Assembly (NCBI RefSeq): GCF_014137865.1
Contig: NZ_JACGWU010000001.1
Coordinates: 248,001-312,000, forward strand
Origin: Alpinimonas psychrophila
GTDB taxonomy: Bacteria > Actinomycetota > Actinomycetes > Actinomycetales > Microbacteriaceae
DNA: 64,000 nt
Direction of reading: 5' to 3'
In this document: positions 43,038-51,932 of the stretch, piece after piece
How positions within the stretch are numbered: the first letter of the stretch is position 1
How the letters are laid out: each line of letters starts with the position of its first letter
Translations under genes and position numbers: made by a program
The notes under the pieces: generated by a model
Database searches by the model: none
What the model saw: the letters and a program-made list of their open reading frames with translations, nothing else
What the model was told of the DNA's origin: nothing

Positions 43038-44249
43038 TTGACGCTGTTCCACACCGATGAAAATGGTGAACCCACGGCGTCGAATCAGACCCGGAGCACG
43101 CGAGAGGAACGTCGACGGTCGGCCGGAATCGGCTTGTTGGTGGGGTCGGTGATTGTCGCTTTGACTCTCGCCGTAGTGCCGTCCCCTTACGTAGTTGAAC
43201 AGCCTGGTCCGGTCTTTGACACCCTGGGCGTGGTCACGGTTAATGCTCCCGTAGATGCTGCCACGAGCTCGCAAACAAGCGCCCAGACGGCTACCGGCGA
43301 GACGCAAAAGACAAAAATTCCTCTCATCACAATTTCGGGTGCCACAACGTTCTCCACTACGGGCGCGCTGGATTTGCTCACGGTTTCCGTGTTGGGCAAC
43401 CCAGAGAACCTTCCGTCGTGGATGGAAATTATAGGCGCGTGGTTCGACCCGTCGAAGGCCGTCGTTCCCGCTAGTGCAATTTTCCCGTCGAACGAGTCTC
43501 AACAGGAACGCGACGCGGCCAACACCACGCTCATGACGGACTCGCAGCAGGATGCGATTGCCGCAGCTCTCACCCAGCTCGGCTACGACGTTGTCGCCGG
43601 AATCGAAGTCGATGGGTTCTCCGAGAATTCACCGGCGGAATCGGTGTTGCAATCTGGCGATGTTATTACGGCATTCGCGGGAACCACCGTCAGGAGTGTG
43701 CAAGGACTTCGTGATGCTGTGGCCGCTAGCGGCGCCGGCGTTCCAGCGACGCTGAACTTCATTCACCTCGGTGTGACAACCGAGGGCACAGTTACCCCCA
43801 TTGATAACGGCGGTAACGCCATCATCGGTATCGGCGCCAAAGCAAAATATGATTTCCCGTTTGACGTCACCATCCGGTTAGATGATGTCGGCGGACCGAG
43901 CGCCGGCATGATGTTTGCCCTCGGAATCATCGACAAGTTGACCCCTCAAGACATTGCGGGAGGCGCGCATGTTGCCGGCACCGGCACCATCGATTCGATG
44001 GGAATAGTCGGCCCTATCGGTGGCATTCGGCAGAAACTTTACGGTGCGAGAGCCGCCGGAGCAACAGTTTTCTTGGCTCCGTCGTCAAACTGTGACGAAG
44101 TCGTCGGACATATTCCGAGCGGACTCGATGTCTATGCCGTCACCACTCTTCAAGATTCTCTCAATGTTCTGGCCTTCACTAACCAGTACGGCGATAAAGC
44201 CGGGGAGATGAACGCCAAGACAAGCACGCTGGCAACATGTCAGAATTGA
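43038..44249 (+). CDS. PDZ-Lon-like membrane-anchored serine protease
   Basis: This protease has one N-terminal membrane anchor (about residues 29-50), an extracytoplasmic PDZ domain (about 190-260, around GFSENSPAESVLQSGD) and a C-terminal Lon-type S16 domain. The Ser of the Ser-Lys dyad is in GGPSAGMMFALG, and the Lys is likely in GIRQKLYGARAAGA. The longer frame begins at 42981, but TTG 43038 has a GAAAGG site seven bases upstream, so I choose it (403 residues). It matches the actinobacterial Rv3194c type and precedes the UPF0182 gene by 35 bases, probably co-transcribed. Confidence 0.9.
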   Translation: MTLFHTDENGEPTASNQTRSTREERRRSAGIGLLVGSVIVALTLAVVPSPYVVEQPGPVFDTLGVVTVNAPVDAATSSQTSAQTATGETQKTKIPLITISGATTFSTTGALDLLTVSVLGNPENLPSWMEIIGAWFDPSKAVVPASAIFPSNESQQERDAANTTLMTDSQQDAIAAALTQLGYDVVAGIEVDGFSENSPAESVLQSGDVITAFAGTTVRSVQGLRDAVAASGAGVPATLNFIHLGVTTEGTVTPIDNGGNAIIGIGAKAKYDFPFDVTIRLDDVGGPSAGMMFALGIIDKLTPQDIAGGAHVAGTGTIDSMGIVGPIGGIRQKLYGARAAGATVFLAPSSNCDEVVGHIPSGLDVYAVTTLQDSLNVLAFTNQYGDKAGEMNAKTSTLATCQN

Positions 44250-44284
44250 TCCACAACGATACGCGACACCATTAAGGGTTATAC

Positions 44285-47143
44285 GTGACTAATTCCAACA
44301 CTGTTCGGCGCAAGTCCTCGCGCACACCGCTCGCCATTACCATCGGTGTGTTGGTGGTGCTTCTGATTGCATTCTTTGTCTTTGCGAGTGTCTATTCCGA
44401 AGTGCTCTGGTTCGAGCAGCTCGGCTTCTTGAACGTGCTCTTGACGCAGTGGTTTGCCAGCGCGGGTTTCTTCGTCGCCGGATTCATCGCCATGGCCGTT
44501 CCGGTGTGGCTGAGCATCGAAATTGCCTACCGCCGCCGCCCTGTCTACGCGCGTTTGAGCTCTCAGCTCGACCGGTACCAAGAGATCATTGAGCCGCTTC
44601 GCCGGTTGCTCACCTTCGGCGTTCCGGCGCTTCTTGGGCTTTTTGCCGGAATTTCGACGGCGACCCGCTGGCAGACAACGATGCTGTACGTGAACAGCAC
44701 GCCCACAGGAACCGTTGACCCACAATTCGGGCTTGACATCTCGTTCTTCCTCTTTGAGCTCCCCTTCTATCAGGCAGTGATTGGCTTGTTCTCGGCGATC
44801 ATCTTGCTGAGCGCCATTGCGGCATTGCTCACGAGCTATGTCTATGGTTCAATTTCGGTTGCCAAGCGTGAACTTCGGGTGGCCAAGGCCGCGCGCATTC
44901 AACTGGCAATCTTGGGTGCCGTGTATATCGCGCTTCAAGGCGTGAGCATTTGGGTTGACCAGTTTGCTACTCTCACCAGCGCGAGTGGCTTGATGACCGG
45001 TGCTGATTACGCGGATGTGAATGCCAAGATCCCGGGCCTTCAAATTTTGTCGGTTGTGGCGATCCTTGTCGCCCTCCTGTTTGTGGTCACGGCATTTACC
45101 GGGCGGTGGCGACTGCCAGTCGTCGGAACGGCGCTCCTAGTCGTGACCGGCCTTGTTTTGAGCATGGGGTACCCCTGGGTCGTTCAGCGATTCGTGGTTG
45201 CCCCGAGCGAGCGAAGCCTCGAAGCCCCCTACATTGCCCGCAACATTGACATGACGCGTGAAGCGTATGGTGTGGCTAATGTTCAAGAGATCCCGTACAA
45301 CGCGACGACAGATGCGACTCCCGGTGCATTGCGCGCGGATGCAGAAACAACCGCGAGTATCCGCATCATCGACCCTGCTCTCGTCACGGCATCATTTGCG
45401 CAGCTTGAGCAGTTCAAGCAGTACTACAGCTTCCCCGCTGAGTTGGATGTTGACCGCTACCAAATCGACGGCAAGAGTCAAGACTCCGTGGTCGCCGTCC
45501 GTGAGCTGAACCAAGCCGGTATTGGTTCCTCGCAGTCGTGGTACAACAACACCGTTGTCTACACCCACGGGTATGGCCTCGTAGCCGCCTACGGCACCGA
45601 GAACTCCACCGATGGACAACCGGTCTTCCTCGAAGCGGGAATCCCAACTTCCGGTTCACTTGGCACGTTTGAACCTCGTGTCTACTTTGGCGAGAAATCC
45701 CCTCAGTACTCAATTGTTGGCGGCGCTGCGGGCAGCAGTCCGGTTGAGCTGGATTACCCTGCAGCGGGAGACACGAACCAGCAGACGTATACGACTTTTG
45801 CTGGCGATGGCGGTCCCAAGCTCGACAACATCTTCAAGCGCCTCGTGTATGCCCTGAAGTTCCAGAGCGAAGAAATCATTCTCTCGGATGCTGTTTCCAA
45901 CGACTCTCAGATCCTGTACGACCGCGATCCCCGTACCCGGGTAGCAAAGGTTGCCCCATATCTCACCCTCGACTCCGACCCCTATCCCTCGGTGGTAGAC
46001 GGCAAGATGGTGTGGATTATTGACGGATACACCACGAGCCAGAACTACCCGTATTCTCGGGTGGAGAGCCTCTCCGCCGCAATTTCTGACAGTGCAACGA
46101 CCTCGTCAACTTTTGCGATCGACAATGTGAACTACATCCGTAACTCGGTGAAGGCCACTGTCGATGCTTATGACGGCAAGGTCACGCTATACGCGTGGGA
46201 TGAAAACGATGCCGTCTTGAAGACTTGGCAGAAGATTTATCCGGCCAACACAAAGCCCATGAGCGAGATGAGCGGTGACCTGCTCAGCCACGTTCGCTAC
46301 CCAGCGGACCTGTTCAAGGCGCAGCGTGCGATTCTTGGTCAGTACCACGTGACCGATGCAGGCTCGTTCTACTCGCGTGATGACGCGTGGATCACGCCGA
46401 ATAACCCGACAGCGGTCGATACGTCGGTCTTCCAGCCCCCGTATTACTTGACCATGCAGGCTCCCGGTCAAGATGCACCGGCCTACTCGATTTACTCCAC
46501 CTTCATTCCGGATGCGACCGGTACCAATAGTCGTAACGTTTTGACGGGGTACTTGGTGGCAGATTCGGATGCTGGGTCAACGGCGGGCAAGCCTTCTGCG
46601 GGTTACGGCACGTTGAGGCTCTTGACGCTTCCCAAGGACGTCACGGTTCCGGGACCGGGCCAGGTGCAGAATAACTTCAACGCTGACCCGAACGTTTCGA
46701 AGGAGCTGAACCTGCTGAGCCAGGGGTCAACCAACGTGCTGAAGGGTAACCTTCTTACCCTTCCTGTCGGTGGCGGATTGCTGTACGTTCAGCCGGTCTA
46801 CGTGCAGTCCACGGGTAATACGAGCTATCCTCTGCTGAAGAAAATCTTGGTCGCTTTCGGCGACAAGATTGCGTTCCAGGACACGTTGCCGCAGGCACTT
46901 GATGTTCTCTTCGGTGGGAATTCAGGAGTGGGCACGCCGACAAAAGCCACGGATACTCCCTCTACCGATACGGGCACCACAACGACGACACCCAACGCAG
47001 CACTTAACGCCGCATTGCAGGATGCCAAGTCGGCTATTGCCGACCGTGAAGCAGCGCGCATTGCGGGTGACTGGACGGCCTTTGGCGCGGCAGATGCTCG
47101 CCTGACCGCTGCCTTGGATCGGGCGTTGGCTGCCAGCATGTAA
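44285..47143 (+). CDS. UPF0182 family large membrane protein
   Basis: This 952-residue protein has about seven hydrophobic segments in its first third (to about residue 310) and a long, likely extracytoplasmic region beyond. The YP-x-A-D-type sequence VRYPADLFKAQRAILGQYH is characteristic of UPF0182. The C-terminus is Thr-rich (TPSTDTGTTTTTPNAA) followed by a short helical Ala/Asp segment. The function is unknown. The family is conserved in Actinobacteria next to the PDZ-Lon gene, as here. It ends at a perfect 23-bp hairpin. Confidence 0.93.
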   Translation: MTNSNTVRRKSSRTPLAITIGVLVVLLIAFFVFASVYSEVLWFEQLGFLNVLLTQWFASAGFFVAGFIAMAVPVWLSIEIAYRRRPVYARLSSQLDRYQEIIEPLRRLLTFGVPALLGLFAGISTATRWQTTMLYVNSTPTGTVDPQFGLDISFFLFELPFYQAVIGLFSAIILLSAIAALLTSYVYGSISVAKRELRVAKAARIQLAILGAVYIALQGVSIWVDQFATLTSASGLMTGADYADVNAKIPGLQILSVVAILVALLFVVTAFTGRWRLPVVGTALLVVTGLVLSMGYPWVVQRFVVAPSERSLEAPYIARNIDMTREAYGVANVQEIPYNATTDATPGALRADAETTASIRIIDPALVTASFAQLEQFKQYYSFPAELDVDRYQIDGKSQDSVVAVRELNQAGIGSSQSWYNNTVVYTHGYGLVAAYGTENSTDGQPVFLEAGIPTSGSLGTFEPRVYFGEKSPQYSIVGGAAGSSPVELDYPAAGDTNQQTYTTFAGDGGPKLDNIFKRLVYALKFQSEEIILSDAVSNDSQILYDRDPRTRVAKVAPYLTLDSDPYPSVVDGKMVWIIDGYTTSQNYPYSRVESLSAAISDSATTSSTFAIDNVNYIRNSVKATVDAYDGKVTLYAWDENDAVLKTWQKIYPANTKPMSEMSGDLLSHVRYPADLFKAQRAILGQYHVTDAGSFYSRDDAWITPNNPTAVDTSVFQPPYYLTMQAPGQDAPAYSIYSTFIPDATGTNSRNVLTGYLVADSDAGSTAGKPSAGYGTLRLLTLPKDVTVPGPGQVQNNFNADPNVSKELNLLSQGSTNVLKGNLLTLPVGGGLLYVQPVYVQSTGNTSYPLLKKILVAFGDKIAFQDTLPQALDVLFGGNSGVGTPTKATDTPSTDTGTTTTTPNAALNAALQDAKSAIADREAARIAGDWTAFGAADARLTAALDRALAASM

Positions 47144-47155
47144 TGCACGCCAGCC

Positions 47156-47207
47156 AATAACAGTCGAAGGCCCCCTCCCAGAACGGAGGGGGCCTTCGAC
47201 TGTTATT
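47156..47207. terminator. Perfect 23-bp inverted repeat, bidirectional terminator
   Basis: The arms 47156-47178 and 47185-47207 are perfectly complementary around the six-base loop CAGAAC. The arms carry a GGCCCCCTCC core and AATAA/TTATT ends. It serves the UPF0182 gene on the plus strand and the ABC permease gene on the minus strand. Confidence 0.92.
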
Positions 47208-47226
47208 GCCCGTGCCGGTGGGAACG

Positions 47227-48540
47227 TTACTCGTACCGGAGGGCCTCGATGGGATTCTGGCGGGCGGCTTTCGAGGCCGGCAGCGTGCCGGCGACAAAAG
47301 CGATGAACATGACGATTCCCATGATGGTAGCGATGGATGCCGGTGCAAACTGCAGGATGTTCAAGCCGGGAAGTCCTGACAGCACCGTTGTCGAGAGGAA
47401 GGAGCTCAGGGGCGTGCCGATACCGATGGCAACGAGGGCTCCGATGGCGCTGCCCAAGAAGCCAATAAAGACAGCTTCGAGGCTGAAGAGTGCGTAGATT
47501 GCTCCCGAGCCCATGCCCATTGCCTTCATGAGACCGATTTCGCGGGTGCGCTCCTGAACACTCATGAGCAGGGTGTTGATGATGCCGAACCCCGCGGCCA
47601 GTAGGGCGATTCCAGCAAAGGCATTCAGCACGCCGACAATGCCATCGATTACTGCCTGGAACGTGCCTATTTGGTCTGCCACCGTTTTTGCGCTGTAACC
47701 GGAATCGGCCAAAGTCTTCTGAAGGACCTGCACGTCGGTCGCACTCAGAGCTGGGTCAAAGTTTGCTGTTGCCGCCGAGTACCCTTCCGCAGTTGTAGCA
47801 GGCTTCCCCGAATTCTGGATGGAGTCAAGCTCGTTCAGGAGGGCCGTATTCAGCTCCGCACCGCTGCCCAATAATGTGTCATTCTGCACGCCCACTACGG
47901 TGGCTGTCACGGTGTGTGCCACGCGCTGGTAATCCTTGATCCCGATGGTCACCACAGACCCGGCGGCGCTGACGGCATCCGTATAGCCCAAGTTCTCAAG
48001 ATAGGTATTGGGGATGAGCAATTGGTAATCGGCGGTGGAATTGTCGAGTTGCGCTCCAGCCGCCAGACTCGCCTTGGAAATCGCCGCATTGGTGTTGACC
48101 CGCAATTTGTAGGTTCCATTATTGGCATATTGGATGTAGTCGGCGGTGACGGCGATCAAAGGGTTCACGGCCGTGATGCCCGGTACGGCGCCGATGGTCG
48201 CCAAATCTTCTTTGCTGAGGGCTGGGAGCGACCCGTTGAGACCCGTCGGGCCGTTCGGGCCAATGACGCTTCCGCCAGACGAGACGGCAGCGTTGGGATC
48301 GTAGGTCGCCGGCCCAGTACTGACAATGCCCGGTGTAGTTGCCTTCGAAATTGTGAAGATCCCGGGTGTTCCGATGGCGGTCACCTGGGTGTCGATGTAG
48401 TCGGAAACTCCCGTCCCAATAGCACTGGTGATGGTGAGGGTGAAGGCGCCGATAAAGATGGCAATAACCGTCAAAGTTGTTCGCAGTTTGTTGCGAAAGC
48501 TGTTGCGAACCGCGCTGGCGACGACGTCTTGAATTCTCAT
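47227..48540 (-). CDS. MacB/FtsX-type ABC transporter permease
   Basis: This membrane permease has one N-terminal span (about residues 22-42), a large extracytoplasmic MacB-type periplasmic-core-like domain (about 45-300) and three C-terminal spans in an FtsX domain (about 310-430). Such proteins use ATP for mechanotransmission, lipoprotein or peptide export, or sensing. I set the start at ATG 48540, which overlaps the ATPase stop as ATGA; the longer frame is antisense-free but lies inside the ATPase gene. The substrate is unknown. The extracellular domain is Gly/Ser/Thr-rich between residues 80 and 125. Confidence 0.9.
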   Translation of the reverse strand: MRIQDVVASAVRNSFRNKLRTTLTVIAIFIGAFTLTITSAIGTGVSDYIDTQVTAIGTPGIFTISKATTPGIVSTGPATYDPNAAVSSGGSVIGPNGPTGLNGSLPALSKEDLATIGAVPGITAVNPLIAVTADYIQYANNGTYKLRVNTNAAISKASLAAGAQLDNSTADYQLLIPNTYLENLGYTDAVSAAGSVVTIGIKDYQRVAHTVTATVVGVQNDTLLGSGAELNTALLNELDSIQNSGKPATTAEGYSAATANFDPALSATDVQVLQKTLADSGYSAKTVADQIGTFQAVIDGIVGVLNAFAGIALLAAGFGIINTLLMSVQERTREIGLMKAMGMGSGAIYALFSLEAVFIGFLGSAIGALVAIGIGTPLSSFLSTTVLSGLPGLNILQFAPASIATIMGIVMFIAFVAGTLPASKAARQNPIEALRYE

Positions 48541-49235
48541 TTTGCGGTTCCTGTCGTTTCTTCGCGGCCGTCGCGCATGAATATCTGGCGGTCGCATCGG
48601 GCGGCCAGATCTGCGTCATGCGTCACGATGATAAGCGTGATGCCTTTTTCGCGATTGAGCTTAAAAAGGATGTCCTCAACGACGAGGCCCGTTGCGCTAT
48701 CAAGATTTCCGGTCGGCTCGTCGGCGAAAATTACCTTGGGGTTGTTGACGAGCGCGCGGGCAATGACGACGCGCTGTTTCTGGCCCCCGGAGAGGTTGAT
48801 GGCCTTGCTCTTGGCTTTGTCGGCGAGTTCGAGTTGTTCCAGGGCTGCCATGCCACGCTCACGACGCTCTCTCGCACCGACGCCGGCAATGGTGAGGGGC
48901 AACATGACGTTATCCAACACCGTGGCGTTCGGAATCAGAAAGAACTGCTGAAACACGAACCCAAAGTCTTCGTTGCGGAAGCGGTTCAGCTCGTTCTTCT
49001 TGAACGTCACGGCGTCCTTCCCGTGAACGAGGAGGTGGCCACCGTCAGGTTCGTCGAGCAGTGCTAGGAGATGCATGAGGGTTGACTTCCCCGATCCGCT
49101 CTTGCCAATGATGGCAATACTTTCTCCTGCTGTCACTGCAAGGGAGACGCCCGAAAGTGCATCAAACTTGCTGGATCCTTGACCGTAGGACTTGGCGATA
49201 TCTTGCGCTTCCAAAATGAGGTTCACGTGCGCCAT
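48537..49235 (-). CDS. LolD/MacB-type ABC transporter ATP-binding protein
   Basis: This ATPase is the partner of the FtsX-type permease directly downstream. Walker A is GKSGSGKST (about 42-50), the signature is LSGGQKQRVVIARAL (about 148-162), Walker B is VIFADEPTGNLD, and the switch His is in IVTHDADLA. The 232-residue length is normal for this group. The stop overlaps the permease start. It is divergent from cydA, with 259 bases between. Confidence 0.95.
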   Translation of the reverse strand: MAHVNLILEAQDIAKSYGQGSSKFDALSGVSLAVTAGESIAIIGKSGSGKSTLMHLLALLDEPDGGHLLVHGKDAVTFKKNELNRFRNEDFGFVFQQFFLIPNATVLDNVMLPLTIAGVGARERRERGMAALEQLELADKAKSKAINLSGGQKQRVVIARALVNNPKVIFADEPTGNLDSATGLVVEDILFKLNREKGITLIIVTHDADLAARCDRQIFMRDGREETTGTAK

Positions 49236-49402
49236 TATTGTCCTGCCGCTCCCAGCATCGCTGGGAATTTGGTGTGAGGCTTGTTTGCGGGTCGTGGGGG
49301 TCTCCTGAAGGGCCCTCCCGGTGAAAAGGGCTTGCTGGGCGCATCCAGTGAATCTGTGCTGATGAATGGAAATACTCTTGCGCTTAATGGTGGTCCATGT
49401 TC

Positions 49403-49438
49403 TCTACGAGTCGTAGAATCAGATTGTTCTCAGAACAA
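49403..49438. promoter_or_regulatory. Two perfect 15-bp palindromes upstream of cydA
   Basis: TCTACGAGTCGTAGA (49403-49417) and TTGTTCTCAGAACAA (49424-49438) are both perfect odd-length palindromes. Their centres are 21 bases apart, about two helical turns. They lie 57-92 bases before the cydA start, in the gap shared with the divergent ABC transporter operon. They look like operators for a dimeric regulator; which one is unknown. Confidence 0.6.
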
Positions 49439-49494
49439 CCCAAAATTTTTTGCGTTAACCGCGAGAACGAGATGCAACACCAGGGGAGTCACTA

Positions 49495-50907
49495 ATGGAA
49501 TGGCTTGATCCGCTTGCACTGGCACGGTGGCAGTTTGGTCTCACCACCGTTTATCATTTTCTTTTCGTTCCCATCACCATTGGCATGGCTCTCGTCGTGG
49601 CCATTTTTCAGACGGCCTGGTATCGCACCGACAAGACGCAGTACCTGCAGCTGACGCGTTTTTTTGGCGGACTCTTCCTCATCAACTTCGCCATGGGTGT
49701 CGTCACGGGAATCGTTCAGGAGTTCCAGTTCGGCATGAATTGGTCTGACTACTCGCGATTCGTCGGCGACATTTTCGGAGCGCCGTTAGCTTTCGAGGGC
49801 CTGCTGGCCTTCTTCTTTGAGGCAACGTTTATTGGACTCTGGATCTTTGGGTGGGACAAGCTACCGCGTGGACTGCACCTTGCCACTATCTGGTGTGCTT
49901 CCATGGGGGCCATCCTTTCGGCATATTTCATTCTCGCCGCCAACGCTTTCATGCAGAATCCCGTTGGATACGCCATGAACCCGGAGAAGGGGAGGGCTGA
50001 GCTCGTTGATATTGTCGCTGTGCTCTTCAACCCCATCGCCTTGGCCCAATTCCCGCACACAATTCTGGGCAGCATCATGGTGGCCACGGCCATCATCGTC
50101 TCGGTAGCTGCCTGGCATATCTCTCGCGGTCAACACTTTGAAACCATGCGACCGGCATTGCGACTGGGCTTGTGGGGCCTCTTGGCCTCAGGAGTGCTGA
50201 TGTTCATCAGCGGCGACTCTCTGGGATTGGCCATGGTCCAAGCGCAACCGATGAAGATGGCGGCTGCTGAATCTCTGTACTCCACGACGGCCGGGGCAAG
50301 CTTCTCGATCTTCAGTATTGGAACACCGGACGGCTCGTCGGAAATCTGGTCGGTTCGTGTTCCGGGCCTGCTGTCCTTCCTCTCCACGCATACCTTCAAC
50401 GGCACCGTTGAAGGCATCAATGACCTTCAGGTTGCCTACGTCAAGGCTTACGGCCCCGGCGACTATTCCCCCATTACTTGGGTCACGTACTGGGCCTTCC
50501 GTTGGATGATTGGCCTCGGAGCTGTCGCTGCCATCGTCGCAACAGCGGGATTGTTCTTCACACGTGGGCACCGTCTGCCGAAAAACAAGTGGATCTGGAA
50601 AATCGCCATCTGGTCATGGCCTTTACCTCTCATCGCCATGAGCGTGGGATGGATCTTCACCGAAATGGGTCGTCAGCCGTGGATTGTCTTTGGTCTGCTC
50701 AAGACAGAAGCGGGAGTTTCTCCCGGGGTATCCGGACTCGACGTTCTTATCTCGCTCATAGCCTTTACCCTCGTCTACGGCATTCTCGCTGTGGTGGAAG
50801 TGAAGCTATTCCTCAAGACGGCCCAGGCCGGACCTGCACCCATTGAAATGACGAAGGTGGACGGCTCAGATGATGAGCAGCCCGTTCTCGTCGGAACTGT
50901 TTACTAG
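49495..50907 (+). CDS. cydA: Cytochrome bd oxidase subunit I
   Basis: This is the catalytic haem-binding subunit of the quinol:O2 oxidoreductase cytochrome bd, an integral membrane enzyme with high oxygen affinity. It has about nine membrane segments. His21 in LTTVYHFLFVP matches the conserved N-terminal haem ligand. GRQPWIVFGLLKTEAGVSP is the conserved quinol-side motif. At 470 residues it has the short Q-loop form. The gene starts the cydABDC operon; cydB follows ten bases later. Confidence 0.97.
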   Translation: MEWLDPLALARWQFGLTTVYHFLFVPITIGMALVVAIFQTAWYRTDKTQYLQLTRFFGGLFLINFAMGVVTGIVQEFQFGMNWSDYSRFVGDIFGAPLAFEGLLAFFFEATFIGLWIFGWDKLPRGLHLATIWCASMGAILSAYFILAANAFMQNPVGYAMNPEKGRAELVDIVAVLFNPIALAQFPHTILGSIMVATAIIVSVAAWHISRGQHFETMRPALRLGLWGLLASGVLMFISGDSLGLAMVQAQPMKMAAAESLYSTTAGASFSIFSIGTPDGSSEIWSVRVPGLLSFLSTHTFNGTVEGINDLQVAYVKAYGPGDYSPITWVTYWAFRWMIGLGAVAAIVATAGLFFTRGHRLPKNKWIWKIAIWSWPLPLIAMSVGWIFTEMGRQPWIVFGLLKTEAGVSPGVSGLDVLISLIAFTLVYGILAVVEVKLFLKTAQAGPAPIEMTKVDGSDDEQPVLVGTVY

Positions 50908-50917
50908 GAGCTGACCC

Positions 50918-51922
50918 ATGGATCTCGCATACCTTTGGTTCTTTATTGTCGGCTTCTTATTTATCGGCTATTTTGTCCTCGACGGCTTCGACTTTGGAGT
51001 CGGAATGAGCCTGCCTTTCTTGAGCAAGGATGACACCGATCGTCGTGTTCTCATCAATACGATCGGCCCCATCTGGGATCTCAACGAAACCTGGGTCATT
51101 GTGGCTGGGGCTAGTCTCTTTGCCGCTTTCCCCGAGTGGTACGCCACGCTCTTCAGCGGTTTCTACCTCGCGCTCCTTCTGATTCTTCTCGCCTTGATCG
51201 TGCGTGGGGTGTCGTTTGAGTACCGTCACAAGAACCCTGACTCGCGCTGGAAGAAATGGTTCGACGGCATGATTATCGTTGGCTCGGCCGTTCCCGCCCT
51301 GCTGTGGGGTGTCGCCTTCGCGAACATCGTTCAAGGTGTCGAGCTTGACGCCTCCTTTACGTATTCGGGTGGATTGTTGCCCCTGCTGAACCCCTACGCC
51401 CTGCTGGGCGGGCTCACCACGTTGCTGTTGTTTTTCACGCACGGCGTTATCTTCGTCTCATTGAAAACCGACGGTGAGCTTCGTGAGTGTGCTCGTGTTC
51501 TGGCCACCAAGTCCGGCATTCTGACGATTGTGGTTGCGGCTACTTTCTTGGTCTGGACGACGTTGGCTTACGGGAGCTTCCTCTCCGGTGCTGTCGCGGT
51601 AATAGCGGCGGTTGCGCTCATCGCGTCGTACGTGTTGAACCTTCGTGGGCGCGAGGGATGGGCTTTCGGATTCATGGCTTTCACCATTGCCACCGCTGTC
51701 CTGAGTCTGTTCCTGGCTCTGTTCCCCGATGTCATGCCCGCGAGCAACAATCCGGCCTACAGCCTCACCATCGAGAACGCATCGTCATCGAATTACACCT
51801 TGACGGTCATGACGTGGACCGCTTTGTTTGCCTTGCCGTTGGTGCTGGCCTATCAAGGATGGACGTACTGGATATTCCGCAAGCGCGTGACCCGGGCGAC
51901 GGTGCTAGTCTCGGCGCACTAG
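50918..51922 (+). CDS. cydB: Cytochrome bd oxidase subunit II
   Basis: This is the second membrane subunit of cytochrome bd, needed for stability and assembly with CydA. The 334-residue protein has about eight membrane segments and starts with the typical WFFIVGFLFIGYFVLDGFDFG. The motif GPIWDLNETWVIVAG is conserved in the family. The start has an AGGAG site. The cydD start is 11 bases after its stop. Confidence 0.96.
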   Translation: MDLAYLWFFIVGFLFIGYFVLDGFDFGVGMSLPFLSKDDTDRRVLINTIGPIWDLNETWVIVAGASLFAAFPEWYATLFSGFYLALLLILLALIVRGVSFEYRHKNPDSRWKKWFDGMIIVGSAVPALLWGVAFANIVQGVELDASFTYSGGLLPLLNPYALLGGLTTLLLFFTHGVIFVSLKTDGELRECARVLATKSGILTIVVAATFLVWTTLAYGSFLSGAVAVIAAVALIASYVLNLRGREGWAFGFMAFTIATAVLSLFLALFPDVMPASNNPAYSLTIENASSSNYTLTVMTWTALFALPLVLAYQGWTYWIFRKRVTRATVLVSAH

Positions 51923-51932
51923 GCTCCGAGGC

